A stretch of 18,258 nt of DNA from JBEVEP01 sp040512755 (GCA_040512755.1 JBEVEP010000305.1:1-18258); one strand, 5' to 3'; positions 8,103-15,897 are shown, numbered from the stretch's first letter. The notes: a model not told the origin generated them from the sequence alone. Program-made: numbers and translations.

Positions 8103-9187
8103 TGGGTTGGACACTTGGCCGCTACTTCTTCGCCCGCTATCTGACTATCACGGCGTGGTTCTTTGTCGGTATTCTCGCGCTGGTCTTTATCATCGATTTC
8201 ACAGAATTCTCCAGCAGCGCCGGCGGGCTGCCCGGTTTCACGGTGAAAACCGGGCTTGCCGTTTCGGCACTGCGCGTCCCGATGGTGATGCAGCAGGTGG
8301 TGCCATTCATCGGGCTCTTCGCCGCAATGGCGACACTGGTTTCGTTGAACCGCAAATACGAGCTTGTGATCGCTCGCGCCGCCGGCATCTCGGCATGGCA
8401 GTTCCTATTTCCGATCTGCATCGGGGCGCTTCTTTTCGGCCTTGTTACAATCGGGGTTCTTAATCCCATTGCCGCCCACGGGCTTTCCCGGGCGGAAGCC
8501 ATCGAGACTGCGCTCCGGTCTGGCCACTCAAATTCCGTCTCGGCTTTCAGCGCACCCTGGATTCGCCAGAAGACCGACGAGGGCGACACGATCATCGGCG
8601 CCCGGGCGATTCTCAACCAAGGTCTCGAACTCTCCGACGCAGTGTTTTTCCAGTTCGACGAGCATGGCGACATCACCCGCCGTATCGATGCGAAACACGC
8701 TTTTCTTCGCGAAGCCTATTGGGAATTGACGCAAATCGAGCAGTTCCGCGAAGGCAAACGTGAGACTGCGAGCGAATCCATCAGAATCAAGACCGATCTG
8801 CGCCCTGAGATCGTTCAGGAAAGGCTTGCCCGTCCTGAGTCCATCCCCTTCTTCAAGCTACCCGGCAAGATTGACGTCGCGCGCTCGTTCGGGCTCAAAG
8901 CAAACGCTTTCGCCGTCCAATTCCATTCGCTTGTCGCCCTTCCGTTGCTGCTGGTTGCGATGACGCTCATCGCTGCCACCGTATCGATGAGATTTGCACG
9001 GATGGGCCAGTCGGCCACCATGATTCTGGGTGGAATCGTTGCCGGGTTTCTGCTTTATGTCGTTACGGTTCTTGTTAAAGCGTTTGGAACGGCGGGATTC
9101 GTGCCACCGGTTGTTGCAGCCTGGTTTCCGGTTGTGGTGGCGATGTTTTTTGGAGTGACATTCCTACTCCACAAGGAGGATGGTTAG
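8102..9187 (+). CDS. lptG: LPS export ABC transporter permease LptG
   Basis: This 361-residue protein is the partner permease of LptF. It has three N-terminal helices (about 15-35, 60-80, 97-118), a periplasmic jellyroll domain (about 125-265) and three C-terminal helices (about 270-292, 303-325, 333-353). The segment LVSLNRKYELVIARAAGIS after helix 2 matches the conserved cytoplasmic loop that contacts LptB. The ATG overlaps the lptF stop (TGATG) and its TAG overlaps the lptD GTG, so lptF, lptG and lptD are almost surely translationally coupled and made in related amounts. Confidence 0.95.
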   Translation: MGWTLGRYFFARYLTITAWFFVGILALVFIIDFTEFSSSAGGLPGFTVKTGLAVSALRVPMVMQQVVPFIGLFAAMATLVSLNRKYELVIARAAGISAWQFLFPICIGALLFGLVTIGVLNPIAAHGLSRAEAIETALRSGHSNSVSAFSAPWIRQKTDEGDTIIGARAILNQGLELSDAVFFQFDEHGDITRRIDAKHAFLREAYWELTQIEQFREGKRETASESIRIKTDLRPEIVQERLARPESIPFFKLPGKIDVARSFGLKANAFAVQFHSLVALPLLLVAMTLIAATVSMRFARMGQSATMILGGIVAGFLLYVVTVLVKAFGTAGFVPPVVAAWFPVVVAMFFGVTFLLHKEDG

Positions 9188-11610
9188 TGGTCTTGGCGCG
9201 AGCCAGTTTTCGTTCGTCGGCTCGTCTGGCGCGCCTGTTTGGCGCGACGGCACTGGCGTGCGTTTTGGCAAGCGTGTTCGCACCCGCACCTGTTCGTTCA
9301 CAGGGTGTGGATATTGCCGCCCCCGAAATTCCGGCAGATTCTCAGATGCTGCTCGAGGCCGACACACTGGTCTACGATAACGACGCTAATACCGTGGCAG
9401 CAGTCGGTGGCGTCCAGATTGAATACGCGGGAAATCGACTGGTCGCGCAGCGGGTAACCTACGACCGAAAATCCGGCCGTCTTATCGCCAGCGGCAACGT
9501 TGCAATCGTCGACAGCACCGGAACCCGCATCTTCTCCAACAAGATCGACATCACTGAAGATTTCGCGAACGGGTTCGTCAATGCACTGCGCGTCGAGACG
9601 GCAGAAAAGACTTACTTCGCAGCCGAAAGCGCGGAGCGCGAGCGAGGTGTCGTCACGACATTCAACAATGGCGTCTACACGGCTTGCGAACCGTGCGAGG
9701 AAAAGCCGGACAGAGCACCGATCTGGCGAATCAAAGCGCGGAAAATCATCTGGAATGGCGAAGCCAAGACTGTGCGCTTCGAGAAGTCGCGCTTTGAGAT
9801 GTTCGGCTACCCGATTGCCTACCTTCCAGTCTTCGAGGTCGCCGACCCCACCGTGAAGCGCAAGACCGGCTTCCTGATCCCAGGCATAGGCTATAAGTCC
9901 GAGCTGGGCGTCGGTTTCAATATCCCCTTCTACATCGCGCTTGCGCCGACTTACGATTTGACGCTTTCGGGCCGGTATTACACGAAGCAAGGCTTCTTCG
10001 GCATGGCCGAATGGCGTCAGCGTTTCAACAACGGCCAGTACAACCTCAGGGTTGCCGGAATTCACCAGGATGATCCGGGGGCATTCCCATTCGGAACGGA
10101 GAACGGTGGAACTGAGGCCGATCCAAACAAGAATCGCGCCATGATCGGCACGAAAGGCGACTTTACCATCAATCCGCGCTGGGCCTTCGGCTGGGACATC
10201 CTTGCCCAAACGGACAAGAATTTCGCCTACACCTACGCTATTCCTGACTATTCATACTATATCCAGCGTTCGCAGCTCTACTTGGTCGGCCTAAACGATC
10301 GAAACTACTTCGATCTCAGAGCAATGCACTTTCAAGTCCAGGAGAACGTGCCAGACGAATTTACCACGGCCCGAAACGAGGAACAGCCTTGGGTCCTTCC
10401 GACATTCGACTATTCGTACACGCCCGATGAGCCGGTCCTTGGCGGCGAGCTTAACTTCGATGTCAACTCCCGGATCATTGATCGGACGCGCCTGGACGAT
10501 ACATTGGTCATTCCCGTGGTGCGCGGTGCCGAAGGCACCAGCAGCCGCCTGACGGCTGAAGCCGAGTGGAAGAAGGCGATCGTCACTGACGGCGGGCTGG
10601 TCATCACGCCCATGTTCGACGTTCGCGGCGACGCAACGCACGAGAACCTTTCGTCATCCTCACTGGCGGCAATCAACGATATGGCCGGCGAACTGAACGG
10701 TTTGGCTTTCAGCCCCGAGGGTGCCACCTACGACGGTGTCGTGGCAGACATCAGATCTGCCTACAACCGCTTCATGGCAACCGCAGGCCTCGAGTTCCGC
10801 TGGCCGGTCTTGTTCTCGTCGGTCAGTTCGAGCCATGTTCTGGAGCCGATGGCGCAGGTTTTCGCGCGACCTGACGAACGATTTGCAGGAACGCTCGGCG
10901 TGTTGAACGAAGACGCGCAGAGCTTCGTCTTTGACGCGACGACGCTTTTCGAACGGGACAAGTTCTCGGGCTATGATCGCATCGAAGGCGGTACCCGCGC
11001 CAATGTGGGCTTTCGCTACTCGGGCAGTTATGCCAACGGCTGGGCCACAAATGCGCTTTTCGGCCAGTCCTATCAGCTCGCAGGCGAAAATTCCTTCGCT
11101 TCGCCCGATCTCGTGAATGCCGGAGCCTTTTCCGGTCTGGAAACCGACACTTCCGACTTCGTTGGACTTGCTGGATTTGCGAGCCCGCGGGGGCTGTCGG
11201 CGTCCGCCAGTGCCCGGCTGGATGAGCAAACGCTCGAGTTGAGGCGGGCCGAACTGAAGGCCGGCTACGTGACGGCTCCGCTTACACTGACTGCCAAATA
11301 CGCCTTCATTCAGAACCAGCCGCTCTACGGTTTTCCAGAGGACCGGCGCGAACTGACGCTTGCCGCTTCGTCTCAGCTTCGTGAAAGCTGGCGCGTCTTT
11401 GGATCGGCAACCTATGATTTCGAAACCGACGTTCTCGTTCGCAGCGCCGCAGGCTTTGCCTATGACGACGAATGCTTCTCCTATTCGATGACTCTGTCAG
11501 AAACACGCGATCGCATTACCGAGGATTCGTCGCAAAGCGTCGGATTTAACGTTTCGTTCCGCACGATCGGCGACTTCGGCACCAACACGAGCATGTTCAA
11601 CACGCAGTAG
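9187..11610 (+). CDS. lptD: LPS-assembly outer-membrane protein LptD
   Basis: The 807-residue protein is the outer-membrane LPS translocon. A signal peptide (about 1-39, ending near VRSQG) leads into an OstA/LptA-type beta-jellyroll domain (about 50-190, with repeated short strands such as LEADTLVYDND), which receives LPS from the periplasmic bridge. The rest (about 200-807) is the large beta-barrel, rich in alternating aromatic/polar strands. In the mature part I see Cys167 and Cys170 (CEPC) and Cys763 near the C-terminus; E. coli LptD depends on disulfides between its N-terminal domain and barrel, though with a different arrangement. The GTG start overlaps the lptG stop by one base. LptE, its usual plug, is not nearby. 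Confidence 0.95.
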   Translation: MVLARASFRSSARLARLFGATALACVLASVFAPAPVRSQGVDIAAPEIPADSQMLLEADTLVYDNDANTVAAVGGVQIEYAGNRLVAQRVTYDRKSGRLIASGNVAIVDSTGTRIFSNKIDITEDFANGFVNALRVETAEKTYFAAESAERERGVVTTFNNGVYTACEPCEEKPDRAPIWRIKARKIIWNGEAKTVRFEKSRFEMFGYPIAYLPVFEVADPTVKRKTGFLIPGIGYKSELGVGFNIPFYIALAPTYDLTLSGRYYTKQGFFGMAEWRQRFNNGQYNLRVAGIHQDDPGAFPFGTENGGTEADPNKNRAMIGTKGDFTINPRWAFGWDILAQTDKNFAYTYAIPDYSYYIQRSQLYLVGLNDRNYFDLRAMHFQVQENVPDEFTTARNEEQPWVLPTFDYSYTPDEPVLGGELNFDVNSRIIDRTRLDDTLVIPVVRGAEGTSSRLTAEAEWKKAIVTDGGLVITPMFDVRGDATHENLSSSSLAAINDMAGELNGLAFSPEGATYDGVVADIRSAYNRFMATAGLEFRWPVLFSSVSSSHVLEPMAQVFARPDERFAGTLGVLNEDAQSFVFDATTLFERDKFSGYDRIEGGTRANVGFRYSGSYANGWATNALFGQSYQLAGENSFASPDLVNAGAFSGLETDTSDFVGLAGFASPRGLSASASARLDEQTLELRRAELKAGYVTAPLTLTAKYAFIQNQPLYGFPEDRRELTLAASSQLRESWRVFGSATYDFETDVLVRSAAGFAYDDECFSYSMTLSETRDRITEDSSQSVGFNVSFRTIGDFGTNTSMFNTQ

Positions 11611-11665
11611 CTCTCATCTGAGGTCATCGTTTCGCCGCATAGGCGTAGCATGCACTATCGCTCCA

Positions 11666-11821
11666 AACGATATACCGGGTTCAGGATTGACTAGGATGAA
11701 ACTGGTCCGACAGCATTTGATTTCTACTGGCCTGGCGCTTTTCCAACGACATACCGGGTTCAGGATTGACTAGGATGAAACTGCTCCGACAGCATTTGAT
11801 TTCTACTGGCTTGGCGCTTTT
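11666..11821 (+). repeat. Imperfect 79-base tandem duplication covering the start of the SurA-like gene
   Basis: Bases 11672-11742 recur at 11751-11821 with 69 of 71 positions equal (differences at 11705/11784 and 11732/11811), a period of 79 bases. The similarity reaches weakly further left, to about 11666 and 11745. Each copy carries the same AGGA box, an ATG and the first ~15 codons of the signal peptide. Only the second copy continues into the gene. The flanks share a short sequence (CCAAACGA at 11663, CCAACGA at 11743), which suggests slippage or recombination at a microhomology. Because 79 is not a multiple of three, the first ATG is out of frame with the gene. Confidence 0.97.
11696..11773 (+). 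CDS. 25-codon upstream reading frame made by the duplication
   Basis: The first repeat copy gives an ATG at 11696 with the same AGGA box and spacing as the real gene. It reads MKLVRQHLISTGLAL, nearly the signal-peptide start of the downstream protein, then FQRHTGFRID and a TAG at 11771-11773. That stop lies one base before the ATG of the SurA-like gene (11775). It is probably a by-product of the duplication, but if translated it would deliver ribosomes straight to the real start. I have no evidence that the peptide itself has a function. Confidence 0.4.
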   Translation: MKLVRQHLISTGLALFQRHTGFRID

Positions 11822-12698
11822 GATCTCAGCGATGGCATTGCCGGCACTCTTTTCTGCGCCGGTTCTTGCTAGCGAAATCAAGTATGTCGTGAACGACATC
11901 CCAATCACCAGCTATGACATTCAGCGCCGCGCCGCTTTTATCCGCCTGCAGCGGGGCAAAGGCGATGCGTCGGAGCAGATGATTGAACAGACCCTTCGCA
12001 TGGCCGAAGCAAAGCGTCTCAACGTTCGCATCACAGACCAGCAAGTGGACGATGCGTATGCCCGCTTTGCGAAAAACAACAACATGCCTCTGCCCCAGCT
12101 GGACAATATCCTGGCCCAATCCGGCGTAACAAAGCAGCACTTCAAGGACTTCATCCGTGCCCAGATGAGCTGGAGCCAGGCGATCGGAATGCGCTCGCGT
12201 TCCAGCGGCCGGATGACCGAGCAGGAAGCCGTCAGGAAGATGCTTGAAAAGGGTGGCGCCAAGCCGTCCGCCACCGAATACATGCTTCAGCAGGTGATCT
12301 TCGTGGTGCCGGCGAAGGATCGTGGCAAGATGGCCAGCCGCAAGCGCGAGGCGGAAGCCATGCGAGGTCGCTTCAATGGCTGCGACTCGACCCGCCAATT
12401 TGCCAAGGGCCTCCTCGATGTGACGGTCCGGGATCTTGGCCGGGTTCTGGCTCCGGAGTTGCCGGCCGAGTGGGCCGAATCGATCAAGAAAGCGCGTCCC
12501 GGCACCGCAACTAGCGTCCGTGAAACCGAGCGTGGCCTCGAATTCATCGGAATCTGCAGTGCGCGCGAAGTTTCCGACGACCGCGTCGCGCAACTGGTGT
12601 TGAACGGTGAAAAGGGTAGCGGCGACCAGAAAGCCGATGAAGTCAGCAAGACGTATACTGAAGAACTGCGGAAAAAAGCCCGCATAGTCGAACGCTAG
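11775..12698 (+). CDS. SurA-like periplasmic chaperone / peptidyl-prolyl isomerase
   Basis: The 307-residue protein sits between lptD and pdxA, the exact place of surA in E. coli. It has a signal peptide (basic start, hydrophobic core 8-30, likely cut after VLA at 32), then a SurA N-terminal helical domain (about 34-150, with VVNDIPITSYDIQRR typical of its beginning). One parvulin-like domain follows (about 165-265) instead of the two of E. coli SurA. Members of this family help outer-membrane barrels fold. Cys203 and Cys261 both lie in the parvulin-like region and could pair in the periplasm. I prefer the ATG at 11775 over a TTG at 11766; AGGA at 11762-11765 is the likely Shine-Dalgarno. Isomerase activity is uncertain. 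Confidence 0.88.
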   Translation: MKLLRQHLISTGLALLISAMALPALFSAPVLASEIKYVVNDIPITSYDIQRRAAFIRLQRGKGDASEQMIEQTLRMAEAKRLNVRITDQQVDDAYARFAKNNNMPLPQLDNILAQSGVTKQHFKDFIRAQMSWSQAIGMRSRSSGRMTEQEAVRKMLEKGGAKPSATEYMLQQVIFVVPAKDRGKMASRKREAEAMRGRFNGCDSTRQFAKGLLDVTVRDLGRVLAPELPAEWAESIKKARPGTATSVRETERGLEFIGICSAREVSDDRVAQLVLNGEKGSGDQKADEVSKTYTEELRKKARIVER

Positions 12699-12701
12699 AC
12701 C

Positions 12702-13706
12702 GTGCCGCCCCTTGCCTTGACGGCTGGCGACCCTTCGGGGGTCGGCCCTGAAATTGCGATTGCGGCGTGGCGCATGCGCGATGCCGCCAATGTACCGCCC
12801 TTCTATATCCTCTCAGACCCCGCTCTTATCTCGGCGCGAGCTCGCGCTCTGGGAATCGACTTCAAGGTCCGTGAAGCGACACCCGATACGGCTGACAGAG
12901 TGTTTGCTGATGCGCTTCCGGTCGTTCCGCTGGCAGCAGGCTTCACGGATTCGGTCGGGCGCCCGGATCGTGCGAACGCAGCTGGCATCCTTGAATCCAT
13001 CGATCGTGCGGTCGCCGATACTTTTGCCGGCGCAGCAAGCGCCATTGTCACGTGCCCGATCGCCAAGAAACCGCTCTACGAGGCTGGCTTCAAATTTCCC
13101 GGCCATACGGAGTATCTAGCCCATCTGGCCGCGGAACGAACAGGGAAGCCGGCTACGCCAGTAATGATGCTCGCAGGCCCAGATCTTCGGACGGTCCCTG
13201 TGACAATCCACATTGCGCTGGCTGAAGTGCCTGCTGCGCTGACGATCGATGGGATTGTCACAACGGCTCATATTGTGGCTGTCGATCTCGTGGCCCGCTT
13301 TGGCATTGCGAGACCGCGCCTGGCGATTGCGGGCCTCAATCCGCATGCCGGCGAAGGCGGCGCTATGGGGCGGGAGGACAAGGAAATCGTGCTGCCAGCG
13401 GTGGAGACATTGCAGGCGGAAGGTATTGACGCGTTCGGGCCACGGCCCGCCGACACCATGTTTCATGCGCGTGCACGCGCGGCTTACGACGCTGCAATCT
13501 GCATGTATCACGATCAGGCCCTGATCCCTGCGAAGGCGCTCGCCTTCGATGAAACCGCTAACGTGACCCTCGGCCTTCCCTTTGTGCGCACATCGCCCGA
13601 CCATGGCACTGCCTACGATATTGCCGGCAAGGGAGTGGCGCGCGCGAACAGCCTTATCGCCGCTCTGCGGCTGGCTCATCGGCTCGCCAGCCGGGCTGCG
13701 GCATGA
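12702..13706 (+). CDS. pdxA: 4-hydroxythreonine-4-phosphate dehydrogenase
   Basis: The 334-residue enzyme makes 3-amino-2-oxopropyl phosphate in the DXP-dependent route to vitamin B6, using NAD. The opening LALTAGDPSGVGPEI (4-18) is the family hallmark. The metal-binding His residues expected from E. coli PdxA appear at 170 (TIH), 215 (NPHAGE) and 270 (YHDQ), and the substrate-binding GHT at 134-136. The start is a GTG only three bases after the stop of the SurA-like gene. Its place between the surA homologue and rsmA is conserved across proteobacteria although the functions are unrelated. Confidence 0.95.
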   Translation: MPPLALTAGDPSGVGPEIAIAAWRMRDAANVPPFYILSDPALISARARALGIDFKVREATPDTADRVFADALPVVPLAAGFTDSVGRPDRANAAGILESIDRAVADTFAGAASAIVTCPIAKKPLYEAGFKFPGHTEYLAHLAAERTGKPATPVMMLAGPDLRTVPVTIHIALAEVPAALTIDGIVTTAHIVAVDLVARFGIARPRLAIAGLNPHAGEGGAMGREDKEIVLPAVETLQAEGIDAFGPRPADTMFHARARAAYDAAICMYHDQALIPAKALAFDETANVTLGLPFVRTSPDHGTAYDIAGKGVARANSLIAALRLAHRLASRAAA

Positions 13707-14527
13707 GCGTCGACGGCCTGCCGCCCCTGCGCGAGGTCATCGAGCGGCACGGCCTCGCGGCGAAGAAATCTCTTGGCCAGAATTTTCTTCTTGATCTCAA
13801 TCTGACCGGGAAGATCGCGCGCACAGCAGGCGACCTTACGAGGCACACAATCATCGAAGTCGGGCCAGGGCCCGGAGGACTCACCCGTGCCCTGCTCCTG
13901 CATGGCGCGCGGAAAGTTGTGGCGATTGAAAGAGACGAACGATGCCTCGCGGCCCTGGCCGAAATCTCGGACCACTATCCGGATCGTCTCGAGGTGCTAC
14001 CTGGCGATGCATTGAAAGCCGATTTCGCGACACTCGCGGGGAATGAGCCGGTAAAGATCGTCGCCAACCTTCCCTACAATATCGGGACGGAACTGCTGGT
14101 CGGCTGGCTCACGGCTCCGAAGTGGCCGCCTTTCTACGACTCGCTGACACTCATGTTCCAGCGCGAGGTTGCTGAGCGTATCGTTGCGCGCACGGGAGAG
14201 GATGCCTATGGCCGGCTCGGTATCCTCGCACGATGGCGGGCCGAAGCGAAAATCGCTTTCGATGTGCCGCCGCAGGCGTTCACGCCGCCTCCGAAGGTAA
14301 CGTCCTCAGTCGTGCATCTTGTCCCGCGCGCCTTACCTCTGCCGGCCGATGTCCGAAGGCTCGGGCGGGTCACCGAGGCAGCATTCGGACAGCGCCGCAA
14401 AATGCTGCGCCAAAGCCTCAAGAGTATCGGAGGCGAAAAGTTGCTCGAGGCAGCGGGCATCGATGGAACACGCCGTGCCGAAACGCTGAGCGTCGAAGAA
14501 TTTGTCCGGCTTGCAAATATTATCTGA
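13703..14527 (+). CDS. rsmA: 16S rRNA (adenine1518/1519-N6) dimethyltransferase
   Basis: This 274-residue protein (also called KsgA) adds four methyl groups to two neighbouring adenines near the 3' end of 16S rRNA, a late step of small-subunit assembly. Visible motifs: KSLGQNFLLD (22-31), SAM motif I IEVGPGPGGLT (51-61), the acidic Glu76 in AIERDE, and the catalytic motif IV NLPYNIG (122-128). The C-terminal part holds the helical domain with FGQRRKMLRQSL. Its ATG overlaps the pdxA stop by 4 bases. It looks like the last gene of the lptF-rsmA run; apaG and apaH, which follow in E. coli, are absent. Confidence 0.96.
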   Translation: MSVDGLPPLREVIERHGLAAKKSLGQNFLLDLNLTGKIARTAGDLTRHTIIEVGPGPGGLTRALLLHGARKVVAIERDERCLAALAEISDHYPDRLEVLPGDALKADFATLAGNEPVKIVANLPYNIGTELLVGWLTAPKWPPFYDSLTLMFQREVAERIVARTGEDAYGRLGILARWRAEAKIAFDVPPQAFTPPPKVTSSVVHLVPRALPLPADVRRLGRVTEAAFGQRRKMLRQSLKSIGGEKLLEAAGIDGTRRAETLSVEEFVRLANII

Positions 14528-14552
14528 CAAGGGCTCGGGCTAAAGACCCTTG
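14528..14552 (+). terminator. Candidate hairpin after rsmA
   Basis: CAAGGG (14528-14533) pairs with CCCTTG (14547-14552) around a 13-base loop, starting directly after the rsmA stop. There is no clear T tract behind it, so a terminator at the end of the lpt-rsmA operon is suggested by position only. Confidence 0.35.
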
Positions 14553-14601
14553 CGACTCGGCTGTATGATTGATACCTTTGGATCAAATTGAGCCAGAGCA
14601 A

Positions 14602-14886
14602 ATGGTTACGTCTGCACAAATTCGTGCCGCCCGGAGCTTGATCGGCCTTTCGCAGGGCCAGATGGCTGAGGCGACAGGCCTTTCAATTCCAACCATCAAG
14701 CGAGCAGAATCGGAAATTGGACTACGCGCGTCGCGAAGCGCGATCGACACAATCCGCAGGGCGCTCGAGAAAGCGGGAGCGATCTTCCTTTCGGAGAACG
14801 GAGAAGGCGCTGGTGTTCGGCTCCGAAAGTCGACTCACGCCGAGGGTTTGCGCCCCGAAGAACTCAATGCTGCAAACGACGACTGA
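14602..14886 (+). CDS. Small XRE-type helix-turn-helix regulator
   Basis: The 94-residue protein is nearly all DNA-binding domain: the Cro/C1-type helix-turn-helix spans about 3-60, with the two key helices in LSQGQMAEATGLSIPTIKR (16-34). The tail GAIFLSENGEGAGVRLRK (59-76) is typical of a group of small rhizobial regulators that often stand alone. I chose the ATG at 14602 because the domain starts right after it; a TTG at 14569 would add 11 residues. Neither has a good Shine-Dalgarno. Its targets are unknown and it is not an obvious partner of any neighbour. No toxin gene lies beside it. Confidence 0.8.
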   Translation: MVTSAQIRAARSLIGLSQGQMAEATGLSIPTIKRAESEIGLRASRSAIDTIRRALEKAGAIFLSENGEGAGVRLRKSTHAEGLRPEELNAANDD

Positions 14887-14912
14887 TGTTTCGCCGGCAG
14901 CCTGCCGATCAG
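14883..14912. terminator. Candidate bidirectional hairpin between convergent genes
   Basis: CTGAT (14883-14887) pairs with ATCAG (14908-14912), and inside it CGGCA (14895-14899) with TGCCG (14903-14907), leaving a 7-base bulge on one side. It covers both stop codons of the convergent XRE and Dabb genes. No T tract is present. Confidence 0.35.
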
Positions 14913-15214
14913 TTTCGAAACGTGATGTCCTCGGCAACGATGTCGGCTGAATATCGCAACTCTCTCAGCGGCTTCACCTTGCGCGTGGCCTCAGCGTAGA
15001 TCGGATGGGCCTTATAGGCCGTCAACGCGGCCTGATCCGCGAACTCAGCGTAGACCACGACATCAATGGCATCACACAGCGGATCCATCTTGGTGTTCAG
15101 GGAGACTTCGAACGTTCGTGAATGTGGGATCCTGCCAAGCAACTCCAGCCCACCTTTGATAGCGGCGATATCCTCGCCTGCCTTGGCACTGAAAAACACG
15201 ATATGCCGTATCAA
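14909..15214 (-). CDS. Dabb (stress-responsive A/B barrel) domain protein
   Basis: The 101-residue protein fits the Dabb family of dimeric ferredoxin-like alpha/beta barrels: it opens with IRHIVFFSAK (2-11), has SLNTKMDPLCDAIDVVVYAEF (38-58) as the central strand pair, and AYKAHPIYAE (66-75) with the conserved His-Pro. Family members are known as stress proteins in plants and as small enzymes or heme-independent monooxygenase relatives in bacteria; the role here is unknown. I chose a TTG start at 15212-15214 because AAGGAGA lies about 7 bases before it and the domain begins at once. A longer frame to 15331 would add a basic, unconvincing leader. Confidence 0.82.
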   Translation of the reverse strand: MIRHIVFFSAKAGEDIAAIKGGLELLGRIPHSRTFEVSLNTKMDPLCDAIDVVVYAEFADQAALTAYKAHPIYAEATRKVKPLRELRYSADIVAEDITFRN

Positions 15215-15360
15215 ATGCCGTCTCCTTCGCCACAGCACCGGGCAAATTCGCCAAGATGCTGCCTTTGCAAACCGATCAGCGGGGTTTCCAAAATCGTTGC
15301 CGATTTCAGTCGACGCGCCAAATTGGGGCATCTTTTCGACCGGCGCTTCGATCGCGTCAA

Positions 15361-15400
15361 TGCGCTGAGTTAGCGCACTGAAGAGGCAGACGCCTCAGTG
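15361..15400. terminator. Two adjacent hairpins downstream of the micro-protein gene
   Basis: TGCGCT (15361-15366) pairs with AGCGCA (15372-15377), and GAGGC (15383-15387) with GCCTC (15392-15396); the second stem can extend with CACT/AGTG over a 3-base bulge. They lie just after the stop of the minus-strand 42-residue gene and could end its transcript. No T tract is visible on the minus side. Confidence 0.3.
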
Positions 15401-15410
15401 TACGGACACC

Positions 15411-15539
15411 TCAGACGCCCAGAACGGCCGCGAGGTGTCTCATCTCCCGAACACTCATGTCGAGGTAGTAGCCGTCATTCGAATAGCCATCCCAGATCAA
15501 AAATCCGGTCACGAGGCAAATGGCGACGACATAGCGCAT
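15411..15539 (-). CDS. 42-residue membrane micro-protein
   Basis: This reading frame encodes MRYVVAICLVTGFLIWDGYS followed by NDGYYLDMSVREMRHLAAVLGV. A hydrophobic helix (about 3-16) is followed by a polar, Tyr/Asp-rich stretch (17-27) and a short amphipathic helix (28-42), so it is likely a single-pass inner-membrane peptide. A strong GGGGGAG box lies about 6 bases before the ATG, which is the main reason I trust it. I do not recognise a named family. It stands alone on the minus strand, 196 bases upstream (in transcription direction) of the Dabb gene start, and could belong to the same transcript. Confidence 0.65.
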   Translation of the reverse strand: MRYVVAICLVTGFLIWDGYSNDGYYLDMSVREMRHLAAVLGV

Positions 15540-15897
15540 GGATGGCTCCCCCTGCCCTCCGGACAGTCCCGCTGCTGACGACTGCTAGACTGCGGCTCTA
15601 TGTCTTGTGGCCGGAAAGCGGCCTGCCCGTATTGCGGCAGTAGTGTAGCCGATTCCACAACTTTCGGCGGCAGGTATCGGCAAATATGGTTTTCAATTTC
15701 TTGGCGACCTCTTGAAGTTTCTTTCGTGACAGGGAAAATCGCCGCTGGAGCCTTCATTGGGACGCTGACGGTTTGGCCAACCGGCGCGATCGAAGTCGGC
15801 ATTGTGGGGCCTGACCAAGGCCTGCCACACCGTCGGTGGATCCCGCTAAAGTGATATCCGGAGACTCCCACGCGGTTGTTTTGAACTGACCAAGGAA
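15540..15897. other. Intergenic stretch without a convincing gene
   Basis: Between the micro-protein gene and the cfa promoter I see no supported gene. A plus-strand frame at 15600-15854 (84 codons, with a CPYC motif near its start) has no ribosome-binding site and lower GC at third positions than its neighbours. GGCCG (15609-15613) and CGGCC (15619-15623) form a short hairpin. The minus strand should hold the promoter of the micro-protein gene, but no boxes stand out. Confidence 0.4.

Noticed and set aside
9298..10209. 303-codon minus-strand frame inside lptD
   Set aside because: It is an antisense shadow of a well-supported gene in GC-rich DNA; its translation matches no family I know.
11826..12593. 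255-codon minus-strand frame inside the SurA-like gene
   Set aside because: His/Arg/Leu-rich antisense shadow without a ribosome-binding site.
14881..14930. Hammerhead-like CTGATG...GAAAC sequence
   Set aside because: The core does not match CUGAUGA and the required stems do not form; it is better read as a hairpin between convergent genes.
15600..15854. 84-codon plus-strand frame with a CPYC motif
   Set aside because: No ribosome-binding site, third-position GC lower than in neighbouring genes, only one CxxC and no recognisable domain.
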